Assembly: GCF_964291045.1 (NCBI RefSeq)
Contig: NZ_OZ197277.1
Location: 186,001-250,000 of the forward strand
DNA length: 64,000 nt
Direction: 5' to 3'
From: PALSA-1444 sp964291045
GTDB lineage: Bacteria; Chlamydiota; Chlamydiia; Chlamydiales; Rhabdochlamydiaceae
Notes under the pieces: model-generated
The model's input: the letters and a program-made list of their open reading frames with translations, nothing else
Database searches by the model: none
What the model was told of the DNA's origin: nothing
In this document: positions 25,869 to 34,603 of the stretch, in pieces
Layout: each line of letters starts with the position of its first letter
Position numbering within the stretch: position 1 is the first letter of the stretch
Translations under genes and position numbers: made by a program

Positions 25869-26624
25869 TCAGTTTTGAGGTAAAGGAGGTGCTAAAGTGT
25901 GAGGAAATAACCTCCTAAAAGGAAGAGAGAAAAAATTTAGCCCTCTTGAATGCAATAGATCGTTGATTTTCTTGGCAGAGATTGCATTTTTTAAGAGATG
26001 AATAGGGTTGCAATTGAGAATGAAGATTACAAAGCCCGTTATAACGATATGTCTAATAAATTTTGTTACGCATTTCTTTGTTAAATGAGATTGAATCCCC
26101 TTACAATAGGTTACATGCCTAAGTTTTGCCTGGGGATTATGCTTTCTCTCTGTCTGATCCAGAAGTACTGCAGCTTGTAGGGAAGCGATTGCTAACTCGC
26201 CCGCTTTTTCAGGAGATAATGAAGGAGATTCTAAGGTGATTTCATAAATTTTGCGATAGATAACACGGGTCATAATTTGGCTTGCAAGAAAATCTTTAGA
26301 ATAAAAATGTTGAGGGATATAAGAAAATTTGTGTTCTTTTTTGATTAAGGATAAGGATTCTTCAAGTATTTGCCCAATCACATTGATATTGGAGATCCCA
26401 GAAGAAAATGCCCAATCAGAATAATAACTTTCCAGATCAAGATAGTTATAGGCAGGATCAATCTGATTCCATCGATACATTTCTACCATTTGGATACGCA
26501 CAGGATCAGCATGAGTATTTTTTATAAAAATGGCAGCTTCTTTAAGACTTATTGCACTTAATCCATATCCATAACAAAAAGAAGTGTAAGCAAGATCACG
26601 AAATGTTTGTAAATTGATAGACAT
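25869..26624 (-). CDS. Paralogue family A protein, copy 2
   Basis: 251 residues, same family as 24855-25574 and 44849-45553, with the same order of conserved blocks (FRDLAYTSFCYGYGLS, LDLESYYSDWAFSS, HFYSKDFLASQIMTRVIYRK). The C-terminal hydrophobic segment (HIVITGFVIFILNC) is kept and followed by a longer basic/Pro-rich tail ending APPLPQN. AAGGAG lies 6 bases ahead of the ATG. It starts 13 bases after the U-box gene stop, so both are probably on one leftward transcript. Function unknown. Confidence 0.7.
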   Translation of the reverse strand: MSINLQTFRDLAYTSFCYGYGLSAISLKEAAIFIKNTHADPVRIQMVEMYRWNQIDPAYNYLDLESYYSDWAFSSGISNINVIGQILEESLSLIKKEHKFSYIPQHFYSKDFLASQIMTRVIYRKIYEITLESPSLSPEKAGELAIASLQAAVLLDQTERKHNPQAKLRHVTYCKGIQSHLTKKCVTKFIRHIVITGFVIFILNCNPIHLLKNAISAKKINDLLHSRGLNFFSLPFRRLFPHTLAPPLPQN

Positions 26625-26637
26625 CTTTTTCTCCTTT

Positions 26638-27549
26638 TTAAAAATTTATTTGCCAGGCATAAACTGACCTAGTCAATTCATCATAATCATCATGACTAAT
26701 TTCTTTTCGAGCTCTCATCTGCCTAAAATGCACTTGAGCTACGGTTGCTATGGACTCCATAATTTGTTTAGTCTCATAGCTTAAGTTAAGTATCCGAGTT
26801 TTGACTTCATCTGTAAACAGATGTTGTGGAAGGAGATATTCAGATCGTTGAACTGTATGAATGGTGTATTGCACAAATTTGATTAGTTTCAAAGAGATAG
26901 GCCAATCAAAGCGGAGCTCATTTTGTCCTATTTCCCCACGGCAATTAGGGCATGTAGAGTGTGATAGTTGCCACTCAGAAATTTGAGATAAACTAAAGGT
27001 ATGGTTACAAGGGGTTATGACAGGATGGGAAAGAAGATTTTGGGAAATTGTATCGGTGAGTTCAGCAGCTGTATTTCTATCAATAAAGTCTGTATTGGAA
27101 AGGAAGTATTCAAAAGCCTCTTGAAGGGGTTCTATAGCGCGATACCAATTTTGAACAGGCTCCACTTTAATTAAAAGCCGATTAGGGGATACAACTCTAT
27201 CGCTTTTGAGTTCATCTCTGATTCTCAAAGATCCTCCAACTGCTCCAGTAATCAGGCCACTATAGACCACTTTTTTTAATATAGATTTTTTAAAAAGAGA
27301 CTGAATTGTTTTTAATCCACCTCCATTTAAAATAGAAAATAGACGGACTGTCAGCTCAAATCCAGAACCTACTAAAAACCCCCACCCAAAATGGTTAGCT
27401 CCTGTTTGTAAGAGCGGGCGAGTGTTATCAAAGAGAAGCGCGAAATAGCTGGTATTTTGATTAGTGATAATTTTTTCAATGCAAGGGTTTCCTTGCATAA
27501 AAGTAATATAATCTAAATTTAATCTTAAATGAGTTCTTGCTATTGTCAT
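26638..27549 (-). CDS. U-box-like (E3 ubiquitin ligase type) membrane protein
   Basis: 303 residues. A U-box/RING-like module lies at about 172-215: HPVITPCNHTFSLSQI, then W and CPNCRGEIG. Cys181, His183, Cys200 and Cys203 are kept but the remaining zinc ligands of a true RING are absent, as in U-boxes, which fold by salt bridges. Such domains recruit ubiquitin-charged E2 enzymes; bacteria have no ubiquitin, so a target in a eukaryotic host is the logical reading. Two hydrophobic stretches (around 50-70 and 88-105) suggest membrane anchoring. The ATG at 27549 is preferred because AGGAA stands before it; an ATG at 27597 would add 16 residues. It lies between hemF and family A copy 2. Confidence 0.7.
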   Translation of the reverse strand: MTIARTHLRLNLDYITFMQGNPCIEKIITNQNTSYFALLFDNTRPLLQTGANHFGWGFLVGSGFELTVRLFSILNGGGLKTIQSLFKKSILKKVVYSGLITGAVGGSLRIRDELKSDRVVSPNRLLIKVEPVQNWYRAIEPLQEAFEYFLSNTDFIDRNTAAELTDTISQNLLSHPVITPCNHTFSLSQISEWQLSHSTCPNCRGEIGQNELRFDWPISLKLIKFVQYTIHTVQRSEYLLPQHLFTDEVKTRILNLSYETKQIMESIATVAQVHFRQMRARKEISHDDYDELTRSVYAWQINF

Positions 27550-27707
27550 AACAATTCCTAGTTTGAAGATAGCACTATTATTAATATCAAATGACATTTT
27601 TTGTAAATGGAGTAAATGGTTTCTCGTGTTTTTAAAGATTCAATTGCATATTGTATCGAATTAATTTAATTGAGCTAATCTATCTTCTTTATTGTATATT
27701 GGGATTT

Positions 27708-28496
27708 TTACCACTTCACAACAGGAGGCATAGAACAAAGAATCGCCTCAGGATTTCCTCCTGAGAGAAACCCAAATTTTGTTCCTTTATCATAGAGAAG
27801 ATTAAACTCTACATAGTGAGCCCGTTTTTTAAGCTGCACTTCTTTATCTAAAGGGGAAAAGGGGAGTGAAATTCTTCTTTGGTAAATAAGCATAATGGCA
27901 GGAAGAAAACTTAAAGCAATGGATTTCCATAATCTGAAGTCTTCTTCAAAGTTTAAAGAGTGTAGCTGATCAAAAAAGATACCTCCCACACCTCTTTCTT
28001 GACTCCTGTGGGGAATAAAAAAGTAGTCACTAGCTGCTTGTGAATAGTTCTTATAAAGTGAAATGTCAAAGGCATCTAATGTCTTTTTTGCAGTTTGATG
28101 AAAGTGTGCTGTATCTTCATCATAAATAAAGCCCATAGGCGTTAGATCATACCCCCCTCCAAACCACGCTTTATCTTCAGTTTCAATGTACCGCATATTC
28201 ATATGCACAGTTGGGGCATGAGGATTTTGCATATGCGTAATGAGGCTAACTCCTGTTGCAAAAAAGGGAGTCGGAGTTTCATAAAGAGGAAGAGAGGGCC
28301 CTTCTACTCCTGACCAGTTCACAGCAGCTTTTTCAAAAACATCTCCGCGAAGGACATTCATTTCACCGCCACCACCTGTTTTGTGGCTCCAAGGTGTTAA
28401 CATAAACCGGTGATGAGGTTCAAATGTTTCAAAAGAGGTGATAATGGAGTCTCGAAACGTTTTTAGGAATTGAATTATTTTTTGACGATTTGACAT
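27708..28496 (-). CDS. hemF: Oxygen-dependent coproporphyrinogen III oxidase
   Basis: 262 residues. Family signatures are GGGGEMNVLRGDVFEKA, the VHMNMRY stretch, WFGGGYDLTP and the C-terminal YVEFNLLYDKGTKFGF. HemF uses O2 to turn coproporphyrinogen III into protoporphyrinogen IX, whereas chlamydiae I recall have the oxygen-independent HemN at this map position. The protein stops right after MPPVVKW, earlier than the E. coli enzyme. A decayed copy of this 3' end lies at 25619-25845. The start is only 12 bases from the divergent hemG start, so the promoters must lie inside or across the two coding regions. Confidence 0.95.
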   Translation of the reverse strand: MSNRQKIIQFLKTFRDSIITSFETFEPHHRFMLTPWSHKTGGGGEMNVLRGDVFEKAAVNWSGVEGPSLPLYETPTPFFATGVSLITHMQNPHAPTVHMNMRYIETEDKAWFGGGYDLTPMGFIYDEDTAHFHQTAKKTLDAFDISLYKNYSQAASDYFFIPHRSQERGVGGIFFDQLHSLNFEEDFRLWKSIALSFLPAIMLIYQRRISLPFSPLDKEVQLKKRAHYVEFNLLYDKGTKFGFLSGGNPEAILCSMPPVVKW

Positions 28497-28508
28497 AGTA
28501 AGCTCAGT

Positions 28509-29801
28509 ATGCCAAAACCGACAATTATTATCTTGGGGGGAGGGATTTCAGGGCTCACATTAGCCTATACCCTTCTTCCTTACATGCATTTATTCAATCT
28601 CCATCTCATTGAAAAAGAAGAGACTGTAGGAGGTTGGATGGGAACAGATCACTCCACAGGTTTTTTCTTTGAGAAGGGGCCTAGAGTGTTTCGGAAAGAT
28701 CGATCACACCATCTTTTATCTCTTATTCACAGATTAGGGTTAAGTGAAGAGGTGATCAATGTCTCTCCTCAGGGACGAAAAAGATATGTCTGGGACGGAG
28801 GGCGTTTAAAAAAAATGCCTCAGCTCTCTTGGGGTCTCATTAAGGGGATATTCCGGGATTTAAGAGAACCTCCTTCTTGCAGTCATGATGAATCTGTTTG
28901 GGATTTTGCTTGTAGACGGTTTAATGCTGAAGTAGCAAGTGAGATCTTTGATCCGGTGGTGACAGGAATTTATGGAGGAGATAGTAAACACCTCTCTTTT
29001 CAGTCGTGCTTTCCTTTATACGCTAAGTTAGAGTGTAAATATGGATCTTTAATCAAAGGGATGATCAAAGAGAGAAATTCTTTTAACTCCGCCTTATTTG
29101 GGCTTAAAAGAGGGACAGAGTCGCTCATTAATCAGTTAAAAATGAAACTCACTTCCTATCTTCATCTTCAAGAAGAGGTTTTAGCCATCACAGAGATAGG
29201 AGATCAATTTGAAATAAAAACATCTCAAGGCGTGTATTTTGCAGATCATCTCTTTAGCGCGCTTCCTCCTCAGGTAATCGGAAAGCTTTTAATCCCAGAA
29301 CTGTGTCAAATTGCTCTTAAGGGAGTAGTGGCTGTTCATCTTGGCTATCATCAAAAAGTATTACACCAAGAAGGGTTTGGATACTTAACAAGAATGAGTT
29401 CGCAAGAAGAGGCAATGGGAGTCATCTTTGACTCCAATGCTTTTTTAGAGCATAACAAGACTGAAGAAGAGACAAGGCTTACTGTAAAGCTGAAAGATGA
29501 GACGCTCTCTGATGAAGAAGCCGTAGCTTCTGCCCTAAGAGTTATTCATAAGCATTTAAAGATCAAAGCGACTCCAGATAAGGTTTTAATCACAAGAGCA
29601 GAAGGTGTATTTCCTCAGCTTCATGTGGGGTACTCTACATGGATTCAAGAGGTTTTACATATCATGCAGCAAAGATCTCCTTACTGCACTCTATCAGGAA
29701 ATTACTTAGAAGGAGTGAGTGTCAATGACTGTATTGCCTATTCACAAAAAATGGCTCTTCAATATCTACAAAAGAAAGGAATAGTATGTAGTACCCCTTA
29801 G
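28509..29801 (+). CDS. hemG: Protoporphyrinogen oxidase (HemY-type flavoenzyme)
   Basis: 430 residues. The N-terminal FAD dinucleotide fold has IIILGGGISGLTLAY (GxGxxG), followed by VGGWMGT and FEKGPRVFR. The C-terminal GNYLEGVSVNDCI is the second FAD-contacting block of the PPO family. The enzyme oxidises protoporphyrinogen IX with O2, the step after HemF. By fold it is the HemY type, though chlamydial genomes call it hemG. It is divergent from hemF with a 12-base gap. No strong ribosome-binding site is visible before the ATG. Confidence 0.95.
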   Translation: MPKPTIIILGGGISGLTLAYTLLPYMHLFNLHLIEKEETVGGWMGTDHSTGFFFEKGPRVFRKDRSHHLLSLIHRLGLSEEVINVSPQGRKRYVWDGGRLKKMPQLSWGLIKGIFRDLREPPSCSHDESVWDFACRRFNAEVASEIFDPVVTGIYGGDSKHLSFQSCFPLYAKLECKYGSLIKGMIKERNSFNSALFGLKRGTESLINQLKMKLTSYLHLQEEVLAITEIGDQFEIKTSQGVYFADHLFSALPPQVIGKLLIPELCQIALKGVVAVHLGYHQKVLHQEGFGYLTRMSSQEEAMGVIFDSNAFLEHNKTEEETRLTVKLKDETLSDEEAVASALRVIHKHLKIKATPDKVLITRAEGVFPQLHVGYSTWIQEVLHIMQQRSPYCTLSGNYLEGVSVNDCIAYSQKMALQYLQKKGIVCSTP

Positions 29802-29893
29802 GGAAGTTATTGCGACTCTTATCTAACTCTTTAAAACGATTTTTTTGGAGCAGGATTTAACTCATCTTTTGGATTTAAAATTTCTAAAAATTA

Positions 29894-32800
29894 TCAAAGA
29901 GTTAAGGAGAGCTCTATACGAAAAAGCTTCTCAAGCTGCACTTTTACCCCATATGCATCAACACCTTCTTCGATATATCTTTGGATGAATGCGTCATAAT
30001 CATACACTATATGATTGTAGATTACAGGACTATTTGGTACATCTTGAAGATAAGGGCAAATATCTGTGGGTAATAATTTCCTTTGAGCAGTAGGAAGATG
30101 CTCCCAAGCTGGAACAGATAAACGCCTTTGATACAAATTCCAAGGATCCCAAGTAGCCAGAAATACCTCGAATGAGCTTTCAGAGACTTCTTGTAAAATC
30201 TTTCTCCCCATGCAATCTATTTCTTCATCAGAAATTGACACACCTCGTCTAAAGATCATCCCTTTAGTCTCTATTGGAAGATTTAACATTTTTTGTAATC
30301 TAATATGAAATGCCATATACACTTCAACTTCATCAACAAAGCGAAGTGACTTGATATACAGTTGGATCTTTTTATTCAGCTCTTCTAAGTGAAAAAAACC
30401 TTTTCCTACACTTTTAAGCTCTTCGATAGTCACAGATGGTTGTTTAAGCTCACGTAGTTTTTGATAAAAGCCAATAGTATCTAAGGTAGCTCTGATACGG
30501 TCATCACAAGAAGAGAGTCCTTGGTGGATGAGAAAAGCGGTATGATGACACATTTTCTCATCTTCACTCATGAGCTGCATCATATGTAATACACGGCTTG
30601 CAAGCTGTCTTCTAGTAGATAGATTATAAAAATCTGCAGTCCCCGTCAGACGCTTAAGAAAGTGCAAGAGATTTTGGTGATCTTGAACTGAGGTAAGAGT
30701 TAGATGGAGATGATAACATACTTTTTCAAGATCTAGAGATGTTTCCTGCACTCCTTGGTTTTGCCAAAACTCAAGAGCGGGGAGGAGTGTTTCAAAATGG
30801 GTCATGTATTTTTCTGCAGCTTGCCTAGAAAAATAAAACTGAGCACCTTCAATATTGCGAGTAGCTTCTTGTAATCTAGTTATAATGGTAGGTGAGAGTC
30901 TTAATTCTGTGAGATATATGGGGCGTATATTTCCATTAGAAGCCCGGCCTAGAGTAGCTACCCAGTTGGGTAAAGATGTGAGATTACAACATCTAGCTAA
31001 GTCTAACCCCCCACCAAGTGTTACTTGAGTAGGTAAAGTCGTAAGAGCTGTACATCTGAGAAGCTTAAGAGATCCACCCACTTTAAGTCCGTTAGGTAAA
31101 GTCGTAAGAGCTGTACAGTCCGAAAGATTAAGATCATGTTTTACCTCAAGTTCTTGAGGGAGGAGTGTAAGAGATGTACAATCTGAGAGATCAAGATAGC
31201 CGTTTACTTTAATCCCGTTAGGTATTGCCACAAGGTTTTTACATTTAGAGAGGTTAAGATTAGATCCTACGACAACTGATGCAGGAAAGGATATAAGAGC
31301 TGTACAACAAGAGAGATTAAGCTCATTCCCGACTTCAAGATTTTCAGGAAGAAATTGAAGAGATATACAGTTAGAGAGGTTAAGATGCCCTCTTACTTTA
31401 AGCTCCTTAGGTAAGGCTGTAAGAGCCTTACAATAAGAGAGATTAAGCCCATGTCCAACCTTAAGTTCTTGGGGTAGAAGTGTAAACCCTGTACAATAAG
31501 ACAGGTCAAGATATCCATTTACTTTGAGCTTCTTTGGTAAAACCATAAGGGCTTTACAATTAGAGAGGTTCAGATCTTTTCCAATCTCAAGTTCTTCAGG
31601 AAGAAATTGAAGAGCTATACAGTTAGAAAGGTTAAGAGAGCCATTTACTTTAATCCCTTTTGGAAAAGTCGTAAGAGCCTGACAATTAGAGAGATCAAGA
31701 TCTGTTCCTACCTCAAGATCTTCGCATAAAAATATAAGGGCTGTGCACTTAGAGAAATTAAGAGAACCTCCCACTTTAAGCCCTTTAGATATGGCTACAA
31801 GAGCCTTACAATCAGGGAGTTCAAGATTACGACTTACCTTAAGATCCTCAGGAAGAAATTGAAGAGCTGTGCAGTTAGAGAGGTTAAGAGACCCTCCTAC
31901 TTTAAGCCCCTTAGGTATTGTCATGAGAGCCTGATTACCAGAAAGATCAAGATCTTTTTCTACCTCAAGGTCTTCAGGGAGAAATGTAAGAGATGGACAG
32001 TTAGAGAGGTCAAGAGACCCTCCCACTTTAAGCCCCTTAGGTATTGCTGTAAGAGCTATACAATGAGAGAGGTAAAGGTTATCTTTCACTTCAAGCTCTT
32101 CGGGGAGAGATGTAAGAGCTGTACAATAAGAGAGTTGAAGGAAGCTCCCCACTTTAAGCCCCTTAGGTATGGTTGTAAGAGCTCTGCAAGCACAGAGCCC
32201 AAGCCAGTATTTCACCTCAAGTTCTTCGGGGAGAAGTTGAAGAGACTCACAATTATAGAGTTGAAGAGAGCCTCTCACTTTAAGCGCATTAGGTAAAGAC
32301 ATAAGAGACTTACAACCAGAGAGATCAATGTTTTTTTTCACTTCAAGATCTTCAGATAAAAGTGTAAGAGCGATGCAATTAGAGAGGTTAAGAGAGCCCC
32401 CTACTTTAAGCCCCTTAGGTATTACTGTAAGTTTCTTACAATTAGATAGGTTAAGATCATGTTCTACTTCAAGATCTTCAGATAAAGATGTAAGACCTAT
32501 ACAATTAGAGAGGTTAAGAGAACCCCCTACTTTAAGCTCGTTGGGTAGTGCTATAAGATTTTTACAATTAGAGAGGTTAAGATCATGTTCTACTTCAAGA
32601 TTTTCAGACAAAGATATAAGACCTATACAATTAGAGAGATTAAGAGAACCCCCTACTTTAAGCCTATTAGGTAGCGTGATAAGATTTTTACAATCCGAGA
32701 GATTAAGATCATGTTCTACTTCAAGATCTTCAGATAAAGATGTAAGACCTATACAATTAGAGAGGTTAAGAGAACCCCCTACTTTAAGCTCGTTAGGTAG

Positions 32801-34291
32801 TGCTATAAGATTTTTACAATTAGAGAGGTTAAGATCATGTTCTACTTCAAGATCTTCAGATAAAGATGTAAGACCTATACAATTAGAGAGGTTAAGAGAA
32901 CCCCCTACTTTAAGCTCGTTAGGTAGCGTGATAAGATTTTTACAATCCGAGAGATTAAGATCATGTTCTACTTCAAGATCTTCAGATAAAGATGTAAGAC
33001 CTATACAATTAGAGAGGTTAAGAGAACCCCCTACTTTAAGTCCATTAGGTATTTCTGTAAGAGTTATACGATCAGAGAGATTAAGATCATACCCTACCTC
33101 AAGTCCTTCGGGTAGAGATGTAAAAGATGTACAATTAGAGAGGTTAAGAGAACCCCCTACTTTAAACGCCTGTGGTAAAGACATAAGAGACTTACAACCA
33201 GAGAGATCAAGATCTTGTCCTACCTCGAATTTTTCAGGAAAAAATTTAAAAGATGTGCATTTAGAGAGGTTAAGATGGCCATTTACTTTGAGTCTCTTGG
33301 GTAAAGCTATAAGGGTATTACAAGAAGAGAGGTTTAGATTGTTTCCTACTTCAAGCTCTTCAGGGAGGATTTTAAGAGCTATGCAGTAAGACATGTTAAG
33401 AGACCCCTTTACTTTAAGTCCTTTTGGTAAAACTTTAATAGCTGAGCAACTAGCAAGAACAAGGTCGCCCCTTATCTCAAGTCCCTCAGGTAGATGTATA
33501 AGATTTTTACACTTAGAGAGATTAAGAGATCCTCCTACTTTAAGTTCCTGTGGTAAAGAGATAAGTGACTTACAACCAGAGAGATCAAGATTTTCTCCTA
33601 CATCAAATCTTTCAGGGAGAGAGATAAGACCTGTGCAATCAGAAAGATTAATATTTTTTTTCACTGCTAGTCCTTCAGGAAGAGATGTAAGAGCTATACA
33701 GGTAGAGAGGTTAAGATAGCCATTTACTTTAAGTCCCTTAGGTATTGTCGTAAAAGCTATGCATTTAGAGAGGTTAAGATCATTTCCAACTTCGAGTTCT
33801 TCAGGAAGAGATATAAGACCTATACACATAGAGATATTCAGAGATCCATTTACCTTAAGTCCCTTTGGTAAAGTTATAAGTTTTTTGCAATGAGAGAGCT
33901 GGAGATTTCCTTTCACTTCAAATATTTCTGGGAAAGAGAAGGGTTCAGAGATATTAGAAAAAATTACATTACCCTTTACTTTGAGATTTTGAGGTAAAAA
34001 GTTAAAACCTCTTTCCTCAGAATTATCCATTTTTTTACCAAAAATTTCTGAAAAGGATAGGTTCTCACAGCTCAAAGAACCCTCTATCTCGACATCTTTA
34101 GATTGTAAAAGAGCAAAATGATTTATATTAGAGGGGCAAATTTTTACATTGTTTCTAATAACAATTCGGCTTGGTAAGTCTTCCGCAGTCGCTAATTGAT
34201 CTAATTCTTCTGCTAAAATAACCCGAGTAGACTCCCTATGTTGAAGGTTATCAGTGTATGTGTAAGCGTTAATAAGATTTGAAATATGCAT
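29894..34291 (-). CDS. Giant LRR protein with C-terminal NEL-type E3 ubiquitin ligase domain
   Basis: 1465 residues. After ~100 N-terminal residues come ~47 leucine-rich repeats of 21 residues (consensus L.LS.C..L..LP..L.V.G.), alternating between a KGLKVGGS and an EELEVG.D type. From about 1130 the C-terminus aligns with the NEL domain of Shigella IpaH/Salmonella SspH and SlrP: the catalytic-cysteine motif SSCDDR (Cys1262), then GKGFFHLEEL, then LRFVDEVEVYMAF. NEL enzymes form a ubiquitin thioester on that Cys and pass ubiquitin to host proteins chosen by the LRR. A type-III-secreted effector is the natural inference. AAAGG precedes the ATG. The gene at 36704-38641 is a shorter paralogue with only ~9 LRRs. 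Confidence 0.85.
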   Translation of the reverse strand: MHISNLINAYTYTDNLQHRESTRVILAEELDQLATAEDLPSRIVIRNNVKICPSNINHFALLQSKDVEIEGSLSCENLSFSEIFGKKMDNSEERGFNFLPQNLKVKGNVIFSNISEPFSFPEIFEVKGNLQLSHCKKLITLPKGLKVNGSLNISMCIGLISLPEELEVGNDLNLSKCIAFTTIPKGLKVNGYLNLSTCIALTSLPEGLAVKKNINLSDCTGLISLPERFDVGENLDLSGCKSLISLPQELKVGGSLNLSKCKNLIHLPEGLEIRGDLVLASCSAIKVLPKGLKVKGSLNMSYCIALKILPEELEVGNNLNLSSCNTLIALPKRLKVNGHLNLSKCTSFKFFPEKFEVGQDLDLSGCKSLMSLPQAFKVGGSLNLSNCTSFTSLPEGLEVGYDLNLSDRITLTEIPNGLKVGGSLNLSNCIGLTSLSEDLEVEHDLNLSDCKNLITLPNELKVGGSLNLSNCIGLTSLSEDLEVEHDLNLSNCKNLIALPNELKVGGSLNLSNCIGLTSLSEDLEVEHDLNLSDCKNLITLPNRLKVGGSLNLSNCIGLISLSENLEVEHDLNLSNCKNLIALPNELKVGGSLNLSNCIGLTSLSEDLEVEHDLNLSNCKKLTVIPKGLKVGGSLNLSNCIALTLLSEDLEVKKNIDLSGCKSLMSLPNALKVRGSLQLYNCESLQLLPEELEVKYWLGLCACRALTTIPKGLKVGSFLQLSYCTALTSLPEELEVKDNLYLSHCIALTAIPKGLKVGGSLDLSNCPSLTFLPEDLEVEKDLDLSGNQALMTIPKGLKVGGSLNLSNCTALQFLPEDLKVSRNLELPDCKALVAISKGLKVGGSLNFSKCTALIFLCEDLEVGTDLDLSNCQALTTFPKGIKVNGSLNLSNCIALQFLPEELEIGKDLNLSNCKALMVLPKKLKVNGYLDLSYCTGFTLLPQELKVGHGLNLSYCKALTALPKELKVRGHLNLSNCISLQFLPENLEVGNELNLSCCTALISFPASVVVGSNLNLSKCKNLVAIPNGIKVNGYLDLSDCTSLTLLPQELEVKHDLNLSDCTALTTLPNGLKVGGSLKLLRCTALTTLPTQVTLGGGLDLARCCNLTSLPNWVATLGRASNGNIRPIYLTELRLSPTIITRLQEATRNIEGAQFYFSRQAAEKYMTHFETLLPALEFWQNQGVQETSLDLEKVCYHLHLTLTSVQDHQNLLHFLKRLTGTADFYNLSTRRQLASRVLHMMQLMSEDEKMCHHTAFLIHQGLSSCDDRIRATLDTIGFYQKLRELKQPSVTIEELKSVGKGFFHLEELNKKIQLYIKSLRFVDEVEVYMAFHIRLQKMLNLPIETKGMIFRRGVSISDEEIDCMGRKILQEVSESSFEVFLATWDPWNLYQRRLSVPAWEHLPTAQRKLLPTDICPYLQDVPNSPVIYNHIVYDYDAFIQRYIEEGVDAYGVKVQLEKLFRIELSLTL
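32430..33060 (-). repeat. 126-bp near-identical tandem repeats within the LRR region
   Basis: Five consecutive 126-bp units (two 21-residue LRRs each) are almost identical in DNA; for example the block coding SLSEDLEVEHD recurs at 126-base steps around 32475, 32600, 32727, 32853 and 32979. This is a recent array expansion inside the coding sequence and keeps the frame. Confidence 0.85.
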
Positions 34292-34603
34292 AGCAACCTT
34301 TAATGGTATTTTTTACGAATTAATTTTAATACACATTAATTCTACATGATCAATCAAAATGATTTGTAGAAAATAGAGTTGAAAATTCCTAAAAAGAAGA
34401 GTCATAGGTATTTTTTTGATTTAAATTACTTATTTTACTAATGTGCAATTTATTTTTGCGAATGAAGAAAGAGTACTTAAAAAGGCCCTCTCATGAGAGG
34501 GCCTTTTTAAAGATCAGAGAAGAGAGGATTCTCTTTGTTAAAATCGCCCCTTTGCAAGTTGGATTGATTAAAAGCCTTAAATGGCTTTGAGGCTTTTAGA
34601 GAG
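34292..34603. other. Intergenic region with a terminator
   Basis: Upstream region of the giant LRR-NEL gene and downstream region of the 449-residue gene. Apart from the hairpin at 34479-34508 and AT-rich sequence that should contain the LRR-NEL promoter, I see nothing. Confidence 0.4.
34479..34508. terminator. Strong intrinsic terminator
   Basis: The 20-base perfect palindrome GGCCCTCTCATGAGAGGGCC (34484-34503) flanked by five A on the left and five T on the right. It is symmetrical and could work both ways; by position it ends the leftward transcript of the 449-residue gene. Confidence 0.85.

Noticed and set aside
29824..29904. 9-bp inverted repeat between hemG and the giant LRR gene
   Set aside because: The loop is over 60 bases and one arm lies in the coding end; not convincing as a terminator.
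31859..33719. Three long open frames on the plus strand opposite the giant LRR gene
   Set aside because: Their Arg/Leu/Pro-rich repeats simply mirror the antisense of the 63/126-bp LRR-coding repeats. The leftward frame has the LRR and NEL motifs and a ribosome-binding site.
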